A DNA stretch of 56,032 nt, from IMG/VR virus record IMGVR_UViG_3300020469_000058, positions 1 through 56,032 of that record; one strand, given 5' to 3'. The position numbers and the translations under genes were made by a program. The notes beneath the pieces are model-generated. The model was not told the origin of the DNA, did not search any database, and saw nothing but the letters and a program-made list of their open reading frames with translations. This document shows, one piece after another, positions 16,406 to 25,731 of the stretch (the first letter of the stretch is position 1; each line of letters opens with the position of its first letter). This DNA is from a virus.

Positions 16406-17431
16406 ATGGCGAAACAAACACTAAACAGAGGAACTACAGCAAACGATGGTACAGGTGATACCTTACGTACTGCTGCTCAGAAAATAAATGAGAACTTTAC
16501 AGAACTCTACACCTCTATTGGTGGAGATTCTGCTACTGCAAACGTAAAACTTGCAGCGGGGGGTGCAATCTTTGAAGGATTGGCAGTGAATGCCCACCAG
16601 ACTATAGTTTCTCCAGTTGAACCAACACAAGATAATAACGTCTATATTCCAGATGACAGTGGAACATTAATATTAGACTCTTGTTCTCAGACATTATCTA
16701 ACAAGACTATTCTTGTTCCGACAATGACAACACCTAAGATTCGAGATGCGAATGCAAGTCATACGTACAATGTAACCGTAGGTGATATAAGTGCAAATCG
16801 TAATATTGCGTTACCAGTCCTACAGAGTAATGATACATTTGTATTTGCAAATGCAACACAAACGTTACTCAACAAAACTATTGGTGGATTGACAGTTAAC
16901 AATCCTAAGTTTGGTGGTATCTCAGGCGGGTCTTTACTAGTAGATAGTGCAGACAACGAATATTTAAAATTTGTAAAGACCGCAAGTGCAGTTAACTTTG
17001 TTACTATGTCAAACAGTGCCACAGGTAACAGTCCATCTATTGATGTAGACGGTGGTGACGCTAACATTAGTCTTGAACTTGCTGCAAAAGGTACTGGTGC
17101 GGTTGAAATTAAAAACAAACTTGTTCTTGAAAAAGGAACAGATGTTGCATCAACAACTGCTATTGATTTAAACGAACCATTAACAGTATTTAATTCTGGT
17201 TCACAAATCCTTCCAACTATCGGAGATGGAACAATTCAAGGGGAAGTAAAATACTTCAGTAACGTTGGTGCGGGTGAAGCAAGACTTACTGTAGGTAATA
17301 CTTCAAATATCCATGGTGTAAGTAATAATGGCCATATCTCTTTCGGAGAAGGTGACGGATGTATACTAGTATGGAACTCAACTAAAAGCAAATGGTTTTT
17401 CGTGTCAAATAATGGCACAACAATAGGGTAA
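16406..17431 (+). CDS. Fibre-like virion structural protein
   Basis: In this 341-residue protein, residues 1-35 carry the motif Asn-Arg-Gly-Thr-x-x-Asn-Asp-Gly-Thr-Gly-Asp-Thr-Leu-Arg-x-Ala followed by an Asn-Glu-Asn-Phe-Thr-Glu-Leu-Tyr helix. This motif marks the N-terminus of many fibre and structural proteins in marine phages. The rest is Asn/Thr/Gly-rich beta sequence without enzymes or membrane segments, with repeated Leu-Leu/Ser-Asn-Lys-Thr-Ile units near 90 and 150. It lies between two wedge genes under its own late promoter, so a baseplate-attached fibre or decoration role is likely (inference). Confidence 0.65.
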   Translation: MAKQTLNRGTTANDGTGDTLRTAAQKINENFTELYTSIGGDSATANVKLAAGGAIFEGLAVNAHQTIVSPVEPTQDNNVYIPDDSGTLILDSCSQTLSNKTILVPTMTTPKIRDANASHTYNVTVGDISANRNIALPVLQSNDTFVFANATQTLLNKTIGGLTVNNPKFGGISGGSLLVDSADNEYLKFVKTASAVNFVTMSNSATGNSPSIDVDGGDANISLELAAKGTGAVEIKNKLVLEKGTDVASTTAIDLNEPLTVFNSGSQILPTIGDGTIQGEVKYFSNVGAGEARLTVGNTSNIHGVSNNGHISFGEGDGCILVWNSTKSKWFFVSNNGTTIG

Positions 17432-17436
17432 TTGAA

Positions 17437-18795
17437 ATGGCGATTATAACTCAAGATTTAAAGAAACAAGTATTAAAGGATATCAAATCAGATTTTGATT
17501 CCGCAAGTGAAAATTACTTTGCAGTAATAGGTCGCTCTGAAGATTGGAACGATTCTGACGTTGCACCAACTGTAATAAGTTCTGCAAGAGAAGAAAGAAA
17601 CTTCCGTCTTGGAATACAATCTGCAAAAAACATTATTGATTTATCCTTTGTTGTTCCCAGATATAACTGGTCTTCTGGTGCAATTTATTCTGCATATGAC
17701 GATGCGTCAGTAGGATATCCTGCTCAGTCATACTATGTTATGAATGACAATAACCAAGTATACATGTGTATTCAACAATCTAGAAATGCGGCAGGACAAG
17801 CACAGACATCAACTGTTCAACCTACAGGTAATACAACGGGTGTTGCATTTGATACCGCAGACGGTTACATTTGGAAATTCTTATACTCTATCAGTGCTTT
17901 AGACGCAAACAAATACATCTCTGCAAACTATTTACCAATTAAATTACAGGGTGCAACTGACTCAGATTCACCCGCTGCTGACGTTGAACAACTTGCAGTT
18001 CAGAATGCGGCAATTATAGGACAAATTACAGGTTATCAGGTTGATTCGGGTGGTAGTGGATATTCAAGCACACCAACAGTCAACGTAACAGGTAACGGAA
18101 CAAAGGCAAAAGCAAACGCAACAATTTCTGGTGGACAAGTAGTTAAAGTAGAACTTATCGATAGTTCTGGTGCATACACATTAGGTTCAGGATATGACTA
18201 TGCAGATGTTACTATAACGGGTGGTGGAGCTCCAACTAAACCAGCCGCAGTTAGAGCAGTTATTAGTACTCCAATAGGACTTGGGGGAGACCCAAGAGAT
18301 GACCTTCGTGCTACCTCAATTATGTTTAACGCAAAACCATCTGGTGCAGAAGGAAATGACTTTATTATTGGTAATGACTTCCGTCAAGTTGGTTTAATTA
18401 GAAATTTAAAAGATAGTGCGGGTACAGTAGACTTCACTGCCTCTACAGGTATTGGTCTAAAGAAACTAGTATTATCAAGTGTAACTCAAGGGTTTACCGC
18501 AGATAACCAGATATTAGGTTCAACTTCTGGAATCAAAGCATTGATTGATAAAGTAGACTCTTCTAATATATGGTATCACCAAACCGAAGAGACTGGTTTC
18601 GGTAATTTTGGTTCAGGTGAGAACATATCAGAAACAAATGGTAATGGTGCGGGAGTTCTAAACGGTTCTTTCCATCCATATGTAAACCCAGAAATTGACA
18701 CTTTCTCTGGAGAAGTACTCTACATAGATAACCGTGCAGCGGTTACTCGTAGTGCTGACCAGACTGAAGATATTAAAATCGTAATCCAAATTTAA
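17437..18795 (+). CDS. 8: Baseplate wedge subunit gp8
   Basis: The 452-residue protein has the conserved gp8 N-terminal region: Tyr-Phe-Ala-Val-Ile-Gly-Arg near 27-33, Val-Val-Pro-Arg-Tyr-Asn-Trp-Ser-Ser-Gly-Ala-Ile-Tyr near 71-83, Tyr-Tyr-Val-Met-Asn-Asp-x-x-Gln-Val-Tyr, and Asp-Gly-Tyr-Ile-Trp-Lys-Phe-Leu-Tyr. T4 gp8 (334 residues) forms dimers that link gp7, gp10 and gp6 in the wedge. This version is about 120 residues longer, with a Gly/Thr-rich beta region after residue 190. It lies 5 nt after the fibre-like gene and 9 nt before the giant protein, all on one transcript. Confidence 0.8.
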   Translation: MAIITQDLKKQVLKDIKSDFDSASENYFAVIGRSEDWNDSDVAPTVISSAREERNFRLGIQSAKNIIDLSFVVPRYNWSSGAIYSAYDDASVGYPAQSYYVMNDNNQVYMCIQQSRNAAGQAQTSTVQPTGNTTGVAFDTADGYIWKFLYSISALDANKYISANYLPIKLQGATDSDSPAADVEQLAVQNAAIIGQITGYQVDSGGSGYSSTPTVNVTGNGTKAKANATISGGQVVKVELIDSSGAYTLGSGYDYADVTITGGGAPTKPAAVRAVISTPIGLGGDPRDDLRATSIMFNAKPSGAEGNDFIIGNDFRQVGLIRNLKDSAGTVDFTASTGIGLKKLVLSSVTQGFTADNQILGSTSGIKALIDKVDSSNIWYHQTEETGFGNFGSGENISETNGNGAGVLNGSFHPYVNPEIDTFSGEVLYIDNRAAVTRSADQTEDIKIVIQI

Positions 18796-18804
18796 GGTAT
18801 AGAC

Positions 18805-21800
18805 ATGCCAAAGACATTTACATCTAACGTATTCCAATCAACCTATAAGGATGATTTTAAGGACAGTGATAATTATCATCGTGTCCTTTTTAACAGTGGT
18901 AGAGCGGTTCAAGCACGTGAACTTACTCAACTACAAACAATCATTCAAGAGGAAATCGGGAGATTTGGTCGGAACGTCTTTAAAGACGGTGCTGCCGTAA
19001 ATCCAGGCGGCCCTCACGTCAATAGTGATTATGAATTTATTAAACTAGATACTTCAGTAAGAACTTTACCAGACGATACTTCTGTTTTAATAGGACTTGA
19101 GTTCACACATGCCGCAACAAGTACTGCTGCAAGAGTTCTAGAGGTCGTGACTGCTACAGGTTCAGACCCAGCAACACTATATGTTCAATACACAAACACC
19201 TCTGGTGGTGACGTTGGAACAAACCCAGTTCGTATGCAATCGGGTGTAGATATCACAAGTGGTAGTTTTACATTTACAACACAATCAACAAACACTATTG
19301 CAAACCCTGCTGTAGGACGTGGTTGTCAAGTATCAAATGCTGCGGGTGATTTCTTTACTCGTGGTCATTTTGTATTCGCTAAACCTCAATCACTTATTAT
19401 ATCAAAATATACAAGATATCCTACTAAAGTTATTGGTTTTAAAGTAACAGAAGATATTATTACTGTTGCGGATACTAATGAATTGTATGATAATCAGGGT
19501 GCAAATCCTAACCTATCTTCGCCTGGCGCTGATAGATACCGAATTAAACTTACTTTAACAACAAAAGATGACGTTGCCTCAGATGAAAACTTTGTCTTCT
19601 ATTGTGATATTGTTGATGGTAATGTAGTTGACCAAGTAACTGGTGCAGATAATTACAATGCACCTAATACACTTGTTGCACAAAGAACAAAAGAAGAGAG
19701 TGGAGATTATATTGCAAAAGACTTCACTGTTGATTTCAGTGACTCAGCGACTAATCTAGTCGCATCTGTATCAGATGGTGTTGCATATGTAAACGGACAT
19801 CGTGGTGCAACAGAAAAACCTACACCTATTACTATTCCAAAACCAAGAACTGATGTAACTTTAGAGAATGAAGTAACTGGTATTAGTTATGGTCAATTTG
19901 TCTTATGTAGTGAACTAAAGGGCGACATTGGTTCATTGTTTAAGACAGTTAATCTATCAACATCTACTACTAATCCTGCTGCAAGTATTACAGGTACAGC
20001 AAGAGTTCGTTTTGTAGAAAAGAGTGGTGTTAATTTTAAAGTCTATCTATTTGATATCAAGATGAATAGTGGACAGTCTTTCCGAAATATTAAAACACTT
20101 GGTACTAGTACAACTAATAGAGCAATCCCTGTTTTTGAATCTAGTAAAGCAGTGATTAAGGATGCAACTAAAGTAAACTTAGTATATCCTCTTCCTAATC
20201 CAAGACCAAGAGCAATTACAGACGTTGACTTTGAAGTTCAAAGAGTTTCTGCTACGATTTCTAATTCTTCAAGTTCATTCTCTATGCCTAACTTGACTGT
20301 GACTGGTGAAACCTATACCAATACAAGTGATTGGATTGTTATTAATGCATCTACTGGTGCTGTACAAACTGGTGCAACTTTTGGTACTTCTGGTACTACC
20401 TCTATGACTGTTAGTAATGTAGCATCTGCTAATGCTATCGTATATCATAAAATTAACAAAGCATCCCCAGTAGTTAGACCAAAGACATTAACCGATGCAA
20501 CTGCAACCGCAACATTATCAACCGATTCTTTAACTGGTGCAAAATATCTAGATTTAGGTAAAACTGATGTCTATAGTGTACAATCAATTAGACTAACTAA
20601 TTCTGGTGGTACAGATATCTCTCATCAATTTACTGTTGATGATGGTCAACGAGCAGGATTCTATGGTAATGGTCGATTAGTATTAAATGGTGGAGAGACT
20701 CAAAACGGAACAGTTTACTGTGCATTTAAACATTTTGTTCATGGTAATGGAGATTACTTCTCAGTTAACTCTTACGAAGGTAAGGTTGATTATGACAAGA
20801 TACCCGCATTCAAAGTCGGGCCTAGAACATCCGTAAACTTACGTGACGTAATTGATTTCCGTTCTGCGGTAAACTCTAGTAATGTATTTACTACTTCATC
20901 ACAAAATGAAATCCCTGCTAATGGTGATATCTTCCAAGGTGACGTAACATATTATGTCCCTCGTTCAGATAAAATCGTAGTTACCGAACAAGGTGAAGTT
21001 AAAAATATTTTAGGTGAAGCAGGATTTTCTTCTCAGATTCCCGCAACCCCATCAAATACTCTAGGTCTTTTTGAACTAGAACATAACGCATATGGTCTAA
21101 ATGACTCTGACGTAGTTGTAACTCCTCTCAAAGCGAAAGGATTTACAATGAAAGATATCTCTGAACTAGAGAATAGAATTGATAAGTTAGAAGAAGTAAC
21201 AACTTTAAGTATGTTAGAACTTGATACATCTTCACTCTTAGTTCTTGATTCTGCTGGAAACTCTAGAATGAAATCAGGTTTCTTCGTAGATAACTTTGCA
21301 AATAGAAGTTTCTCAGACGCAGAAAACTCAGAATATCGTGCTGCTATTGACCCAACTAAAGGTTTACTTTCATGTGCAACCTTTGAAGATAACGTTGGAC
21401 TTGTATATGACAGTGCCGCATCATCAAACACTATTCTTAAAGGTGATACGATATTCCTTAATTATACACATGTTGAATCAATAAGTCAACCAGTAATTTC
21501 TGGAACAGAGAACGTTAACCCATTCGCAGTTATTACTGGAGAAGGAAATCTTACTCTATCTCCAGCTTCAGATGAATGGTTTCAAACAGCATACAAACCC
21601 GCAAATGTAATTAACAAAACTGCGGAAGAACAACTAGGTGACCTAAACGAAGGTAATCTTGCAGTAGGTACTGCACAACAACGTGGATTCGCTGGCGGTA
21701 GTGGTGCATGGATGTGGTCTGGAGCGCCTTTTATTCCATTAATAGGATTCGGTGAATTCGGTATTGGTGGTGGCGGTGGTGGTATCGGCAACCTCTTTGG

Positions 21801-24003
21801 AGGATGGAGAGGAGCGGGTCAGTGGAACTGGTCTGGTCTAAACACCCAAAGAAGTTCAAACGGTATAAACCGAACTGGTGTGTCTACAACAAACGATGGT
21901 ACATTTACTAGTAGAACTTCAAGTTTTAGTCAAAATGTAGTTGTTGGTAATAGAACAGTTCGTAAGATTGTTGGTGATAAAACTGTATCATTAACATTCC
22001 TTCCTTTCATTCGTTCTCGTGAGGTATCTTTCCGTGCAGAAGGTTTAAGACCTAACACTAGATACTTCCCATTCTTTGATGGTACAGATGTTGCAACTTT
22101 CTGTAAAGAAAAAGCATTCCAAAGACATGCAAGCGGAACGTTCCTAAGTGGTAAAGAAAATAGATTAGCTACTACTCACCCAGAGGGTTCTTCGAATTTA
22201 ATATCTAACTCGAATGGTGAAATTGAAGGTTCATTCTTTATTCCGTCAAGTGAAACAAATCGTTTCCGTGCGGGAACAAGAGAATTTAAACTACTTGATA
22301 TTAGTAAGAATGATGATGACGCTGCTTTATCACATGCATCAAATAACTATGTTGCTCAAGGTACATTGGATACTAGACAAGAGACTATTACATCTACTCG
22401 TATTACTCAGAAGAGAACTCGTAGATGGACAGAGACTACACGTGTCCGTAATCGTGACCCTCTTGCACAATCATTCACAGTAACAAAACCATCTGGAATG
22501 TTTGTAACTAAGGTTCAGACTTATTTTCAAAGCAAGGATACAAGTATTCCTGTTGAATTACAGATTCGTCCTATGGTAAATGGCGCTCCATCTTCTACAG
22601 AGATTATTGGTAATGCGTCTAAGTTCTTGAACCCAAGTGCGGTAAATCTTCCTGCTTCTCAAACACAAGCTGCGGTCTTAAATGCACCCACTACATTTGA
22701 GTTTGATGAACCAATCTTCTTGAATCCAGAAACGGATTATTGTATTGTTCTTCTTGCAGAATCAATTGATTATAATGCTTATGTCGCAGAGACTTATGCA
22801 TTTGAACTTGGTTCTACAGAGAAACGTATTTCACGTCAACCATCTATGGGGTCATTATTTAAATCTCAGAATGGTAAGACATGGGAGCCAGACCAAACAA
22901 AAGACCTTGCATTTAAAATCTTCACTGCTGACTTTGATACTGCGGGTGGTTATGCAGTGTTTGAAAACGCTGCTCTTGAAAAAGAATCAATTTCAAGTAA
23001 TCCATTCTTTACAACATCATCCGATGCGACAGTTACTATGTTATTCCCGAACCACGGTTATGATGTAAGTGATACTATCACAATTTCAGGTGCTGTTGGT
23101 GGTAATGGATTGTCTGCGGGTAATATAAACGGTAACAGAACTGTTACTCACGCAGATGGATTTGGTATTAAGTTTGAAGCGGGTAGTAATGCAAATGCGG
23201 GTGGTAGAGTTGGTGGAGATGCAGTTAAGGCAGATAGACAGGTTCTATTCGATACTGTTGTTCCAGAATTTACAACATTACAACCCGATGACACAAATAT
23301 AACATATAATGTTAAATTTACTTCTGGTAAATCATTTGCTTCTATTGGTCAAACAAGATATCAAAAAGATATTACATACTCTTCTGAGATTCGTATTGGA
23401 GATGAAAACTATTTCACAACTCCAAGACTTATTGCTAAGACTGCAAACGAGTCTGTTGAACTAGGTTCAGGGGTTAAGTCTGCAACATTTAAAGTTAACA
23501 TGACAACAGTCCGTGGAGATGTTTCTCCATTGGTTGATGCACAAAGAGTATCACTCAAAACTACAAACAATATTATTGATAATCAAGCAGCGGCTACTGC
23601 TGCGGGATTCAATGTTCCGTTGAACTATGTTGCAGAAACAACAGCGTTTGGTGGTTCATCACTTGCAAAACACATGACTACAGTCGGTGTTCTTGAAGAA
23701 CCCGCTGTTGGTTTAAAACTAATAATTGGTTGTCTAAGACCAGTTGGTTCAGACTTTGATTTATATTGGAGAGTTGCACAAGATGGTGACAACATCTTTG
23801 ATATAGATTGGACACTAGAATCACCAGAACAAACGATTGCTGCTGATGAAAGAAACTTCCGTGATTATCGTTTCCTAATTGGTGGAGACGGTGGAGATGT
23901 TGATGCATTCTCGCAATATCAATTTAAGATTGTAATGCGTACTAATAACTCTGCAAAAGTTCCTTTCTTCAAGGACTTACGTGCAATTGCAATGGCAACA
24001 TAA
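18805..24003 (+). CDS. Giant baseplate/fibre protein with DUF4815-like N-terminus
   Basis: The 1732-residue protein starts with Tyr-His-Arg-Val-Leu-Phe, Arg-Ala-Val-Gln-Ala-Arg-Glu-Leu-Thr-Gln-Leu-Gln and Glu-Glu-Ile-Gly-Arg-Phe-Gly near 23-55. This is the mark of large cyanophage structural proteins with a DUF4815-type domain, thought to occupy the gp9/gp10 wedge position. A short coiled-coil segment (Glu-Leu-Glu-Asn-Arg-Ile-Asp-Lys-Leu-Glu-Glu) lies near 790. A Gly-rich loop near 980-1000 has six Gly in a row with one interruption. Predicted beta domains follow to the end. It probably bridges the wedges and the fibres encoded downstream (inference). Confidence 0.65.
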   Translation: MPKTFTSNVFQSTYKDDFKDSDNYHRVLFNSGRAVQARELTQLQTIIQEEIGRFGRNVFKDGAAVNPGGPHVNSDYEFIKLDTSVRTLPDDTSVLIGLEFTHAATSTAARVLEVVTATGSDPATLYVQYTNTSGGDVGTNPVRMQSGVDITSGSFTFTTQSTNTIANPAVGRGCQVSNAAGDFFTRGHFVFAKPQSLIISKYTRYPTKVIGFKVTEDIITVADTNELYDNQGANPNLSSPGADRYRIKLTLTTKDDVASDENFVFYCDIVDGNVVDQVTGADNYNAPNTLVAQRTKEESGDYIAKDFTVDFSDSATNLVASVSDGVAYVNGHRGATEKPTPITIPKPRTDVTLENEVTGISYGQFVLCSELKGDIGSLFKTVNLSTSTTNPAASITGTARVRFVEKSGVNFKVYLFDIKMNSGQSFRNIKTLGTSTTNRAIPVFESSKAVIKDATKVNLVYPLPNPRPRAITDVDFEVQRVSATISNSSSSFSMPNLTVTGETYTNTSDWIVINASTGAVQTGATFGTSGTTSMTVSNVASANAIVYHKINKASPVVRPKTLTDATATATLSTDSLTGAKYLDLGKTDVYSVQSIRLTNSGGTDISHQFTVDDGQRAGFYGNGRLVLNGGETQNGTVYCAFKHFVHGNGDYFSVNSYEGKVDYDKIPAFKVGPRTSVNLRDVIDFRSAVNSSNVFTTSSQNEIPANGDIFQGDVTYYVPRSDKIVVTEQGEVKNILGEAGFSSQIPATPSNTLGLFELEHNAYGLNDSDVVVTPLKAKGFTMKDISELENRIDKLEEVTTLSMLELDTSSLLVLDSAGNSRMKSGFFVDNFANRSFSDAENSEYRAAIDPTKGLLSCATFEDNVGLVYDSAASSNTILKGDTIFLNYTHVESISQPVISGTENVNPFAVITGEGNLTLSPASDEWFQTAYKPANVINKTAEEQLGDLNEGNLAVGTAQQRGFAGGSGAWMWSGAPFIPLIGFGEFGIGGGGGGIGNLFGGWRGAGQWNWSGLNTQRSSNGINRTGVSTTNDGTFTSRTSSFSQNVVVGNRTVRKIVGDKTVSLTFLPFIRSREVSFRAEGLRPNTRYFPFFDGTDVATFCKEKAFQRHASGTFLSGKENRLATTHPEGSSNLISNSNGEIEGSFFIPSSETNRFRAGTREFKLLDISKNDDDAALSHASNNYVAQGTLDTRQETITSTRITQKRTRRWTETTRVRNRDPLAQSFTVTKPSGMFVTKVQTYFQSKDTSIPVELQIRPMVNGAPSSTEIIGNASKFLNPSAVNLPASQTQAAVLNAPTTFEFDEPIFLNPETDYCIVLLAESIDYNAYVAETYAFELGSTEKRISRQPSMGSLFKSQNGKTWEPDQTKDLAFKIFTADFDTAGGYAVFENAALEKESISSNPFFTTSSDATVTMLFPNHGYDVSDTITISGAVGGNGLSAGNINGNRTVTHADGFGIKFEAGSNANAGGRVGGDAVKADRQVLFDTVVPEFTTLQPDDTNITYNVKFTSGKSFASIGQTRYQKDITYSSEIRIGDENYFTTPRLIAKTANESVELGSGVKSATFKVNMTTVRGDVSPLVDAQRVSLKTTNNIIDNQAAATAAGFNVPLNYVAETTAFGGSSLAKHMTTVGVLEEPAVGLKLIIGCLRPVGSDFDLYWRVAQDGDNIFDIDWTLESPEQTIAADERNFRDYRFLIGGDGGDVDAFSQYQFKIVMRTNNSAKVPFFKDLRAIAMAT

Positions 24004-24209
24004 TGAAATCGTATGTTGCTATAGAAGGAAATTCATCTTTAGCAAGAGACCCAAATTCGGGGACAATTGTTAATATAAATAAAGATGAGATAAGTAAAGC
24101 TCGTTTATTAAAAACGAAAAGAAAAGAACAAGAAAGAGAGTTTGATGATTTAAAGAATGAAGTAAGTGAAGTTAAAGAACTCCTTAACAAACTAATAGAG
24201 AAACTGTAA
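24003..24209 (+). CDS. Small coiled-coil protein
   Basis: This 68-residue protein lies between two structural genes, overlapping each by one base (TAATG). Residues 1-25 resemble a short conserved cap (Ser-Tyr-Val-Ala-Ile-Glu-Gly-Asn-Ser-Ser-Leu-x-Arg-Asp) that I know from small genes after giant structural proteins in cyanophages. Residues 30-68 are a strongly charged coiled coil with heptad Leu/Val spacing, ending Leu-Leu-Asn-Lys-Leu-Ile-Glu-Lys-Leu. The function is unknown; it may act as an oligomerisation or fibre-assembly factor. Confidence 0.75.
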   Translation: MKSYVAIEGNSSLARDPNSGTIVNINKDEISKARLLKTKRKEQEREFDDLKNEVSEVKELLNKLIEKL

Positions 24210-25714
24210 TGGCTACCGCAAAACCGACAATTACAACGATTAATGATACGTTCACTACGTTGGTTACTAATACCAACACTGTCTCATTAGACTTAGGTGC
24301 AACTGGTCGATTAAACACGAATCAGGACTCTAGTGCCGTTGCAGCTATTAATGAACTGGAACTAGGTATTCGTGGTACTTCGAATGACTTAGTTGCAACT
24401 GATTTATCACAAGCAGGAATTACTGCAAATAACGTTGTGTCTGCACTAGTAGAACACGATGTAGATATGCATGGTTCTGGAGGTGGTAATGCCGCTTCTG
24501 ATTTAACAACAAATGCAAATGATATTGTATCTGGTGTTAATGAACTAGAAGTTGCTATTCGTGGAACTGATAATGGACTAGTCGCTAATATCCTATCAAC
24601 CACTGCAACTAACTTAGTTACTGGTATTGGTGAACTTGACTCTGATATTGGTGCAAGACCACACACAAATCTTACAACTGGTGCAAAGAATCTTACTGCT
24701 GCTATCAACGAACTTGAAGCAGACATATTTAACGCAGAGGGTGGAACTAAAAGAACTCTTGCGTCCCTTGGTACAACCGATAAAACTGGTATCGTTGATG
24801 CAATCAATGAACTAGAAACTGCAATCCGTGGTACTACAGCAAATTACACTATTAGTACTACTAGTAACGATTTAGTAGGTGCGGTAAACGAACTTGATAC
24901 ATTGCAAGGTAATGTTTCAATGGGAACAAGTGCATCTACTGTTACAGGTGCAATTAAAGAACATGATGATGAGTTAGGTACAATTACTGCTCTTGCAATG
25001 GGTACAACTGCATCTACAGTATCTACTGCGATTGCAGAACTAGAAGTAGAGATTGATACACTTAATACAAAAGTCGAACCCGCCCAAGCATTAACAACTA
25101 CTGCAACTACATTATCAGATGCAGTAAATGAACTTGATGCACTACAGGGTGACAGTGCAATGGGTACAACTGCAACTACCGTTACAGGTGCGATTGCAGA
25201 ACTAGAAACAGAGATTGACACACTCAATACCTTTGTTGAACCTACACAATCATTGACTACTACTGCAACAACTGTTGCGGATGCAATCAACGAACACGAT
25301 GCAGAGATTGGTGCTGCCTCTCTCAACACATCTGCTACCACATTACGTGGTGCAATCAATGAACTACATACAGAGGTTGGTGCTGCAATTGGGGCAACTC
25401 ATAACACAACCACTGGTAATATTGGTTCATCATTAAACTTACTAGATAGTGCAGTTGGTAACCTTGATGGTTTAAATGCTACCGATGTTCCTGCTGCGGG
25501 TCATAATAACTTAGTATCCGCTATCAACGAAGTTGCTGCAAGAGTAACTGGACTTGATGCTTCTGGTGCTGAGGTTGATTCTAGAATCGGGTCGTTATCA
25601 AATCTACACGCTGCTTTCACAGGAACAGAAGATGACAGTATAGTGAATGCTATTAATGCATTAAGGGGTGATATTCCACTTATATTCGATGAGAATGGAA
25701 CACAACTTAATTAA
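24209..25714 (+). CDS. Repeat-containing fibre protein
   Basis: This 501-residue protein consists of about 11-12 repeats of roughly 30-40 residues. Each has the core Ala-Ile-x-Glu-Leu-Glu or Ala-Val-Asn-Glu-Leu-Asp, preceded by a Thr-Thr-Ala-Thr-x-Val-type stretch and often followed by Ile-Arg-Gly-Thr. The alternation of a short helix (coiled-coil like) and a Thr/Ser strand is typical of trimeric phage fibre shafts. There is no enzyme domain or signal peptide. It probably forms a shaft attached to the giant baseplate protein. The DNA repeats are degenerate, so the array is old. Confidence 0.7.
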   Translation: MATAKPTITTINDTFTTLVTNTNTVSLDLGATGRLNTNQDSSAVAAINELELGIRGTSNDLVATDLSQAGITANNVVSALVEHDVDMHGSGGGNAASDLTTNANDIVSGVNELEVAIRGTDNGLVANILSTTATNLVTGIGELDSDIGARPHTNLTTGAKNLTAAINELEADIFNAEGGTKRTLASLGTTDKTGIVDAINELETAIRGTTANYTISTTSNDLVGAVNELDTLQGNVSMGTSASTVTGAIKEHDDELGTITALAMGTTASTVSTAIAELEVEIDTLNTKVEPAQALTTTATTLSDAVNELDALQGDSAMGTTATTVTGAIAELETEIDTLNTFVEPTQSLTTTATTVADAINEHDAEIGAASLNTSATTLRGAINELHTEVGAAIGATHNTTTGNIGSSLNLLDSAVGNLDGLNATDVPAAGHNNLVSAINEVAARVTGLDASGAEVDSRIGSLSNLHAAFTGTEDDSIVNAINALRGDIPLIFDENGTQLN

Positions 25715-25731
25715 TTGGAGAAAGTGCGAAC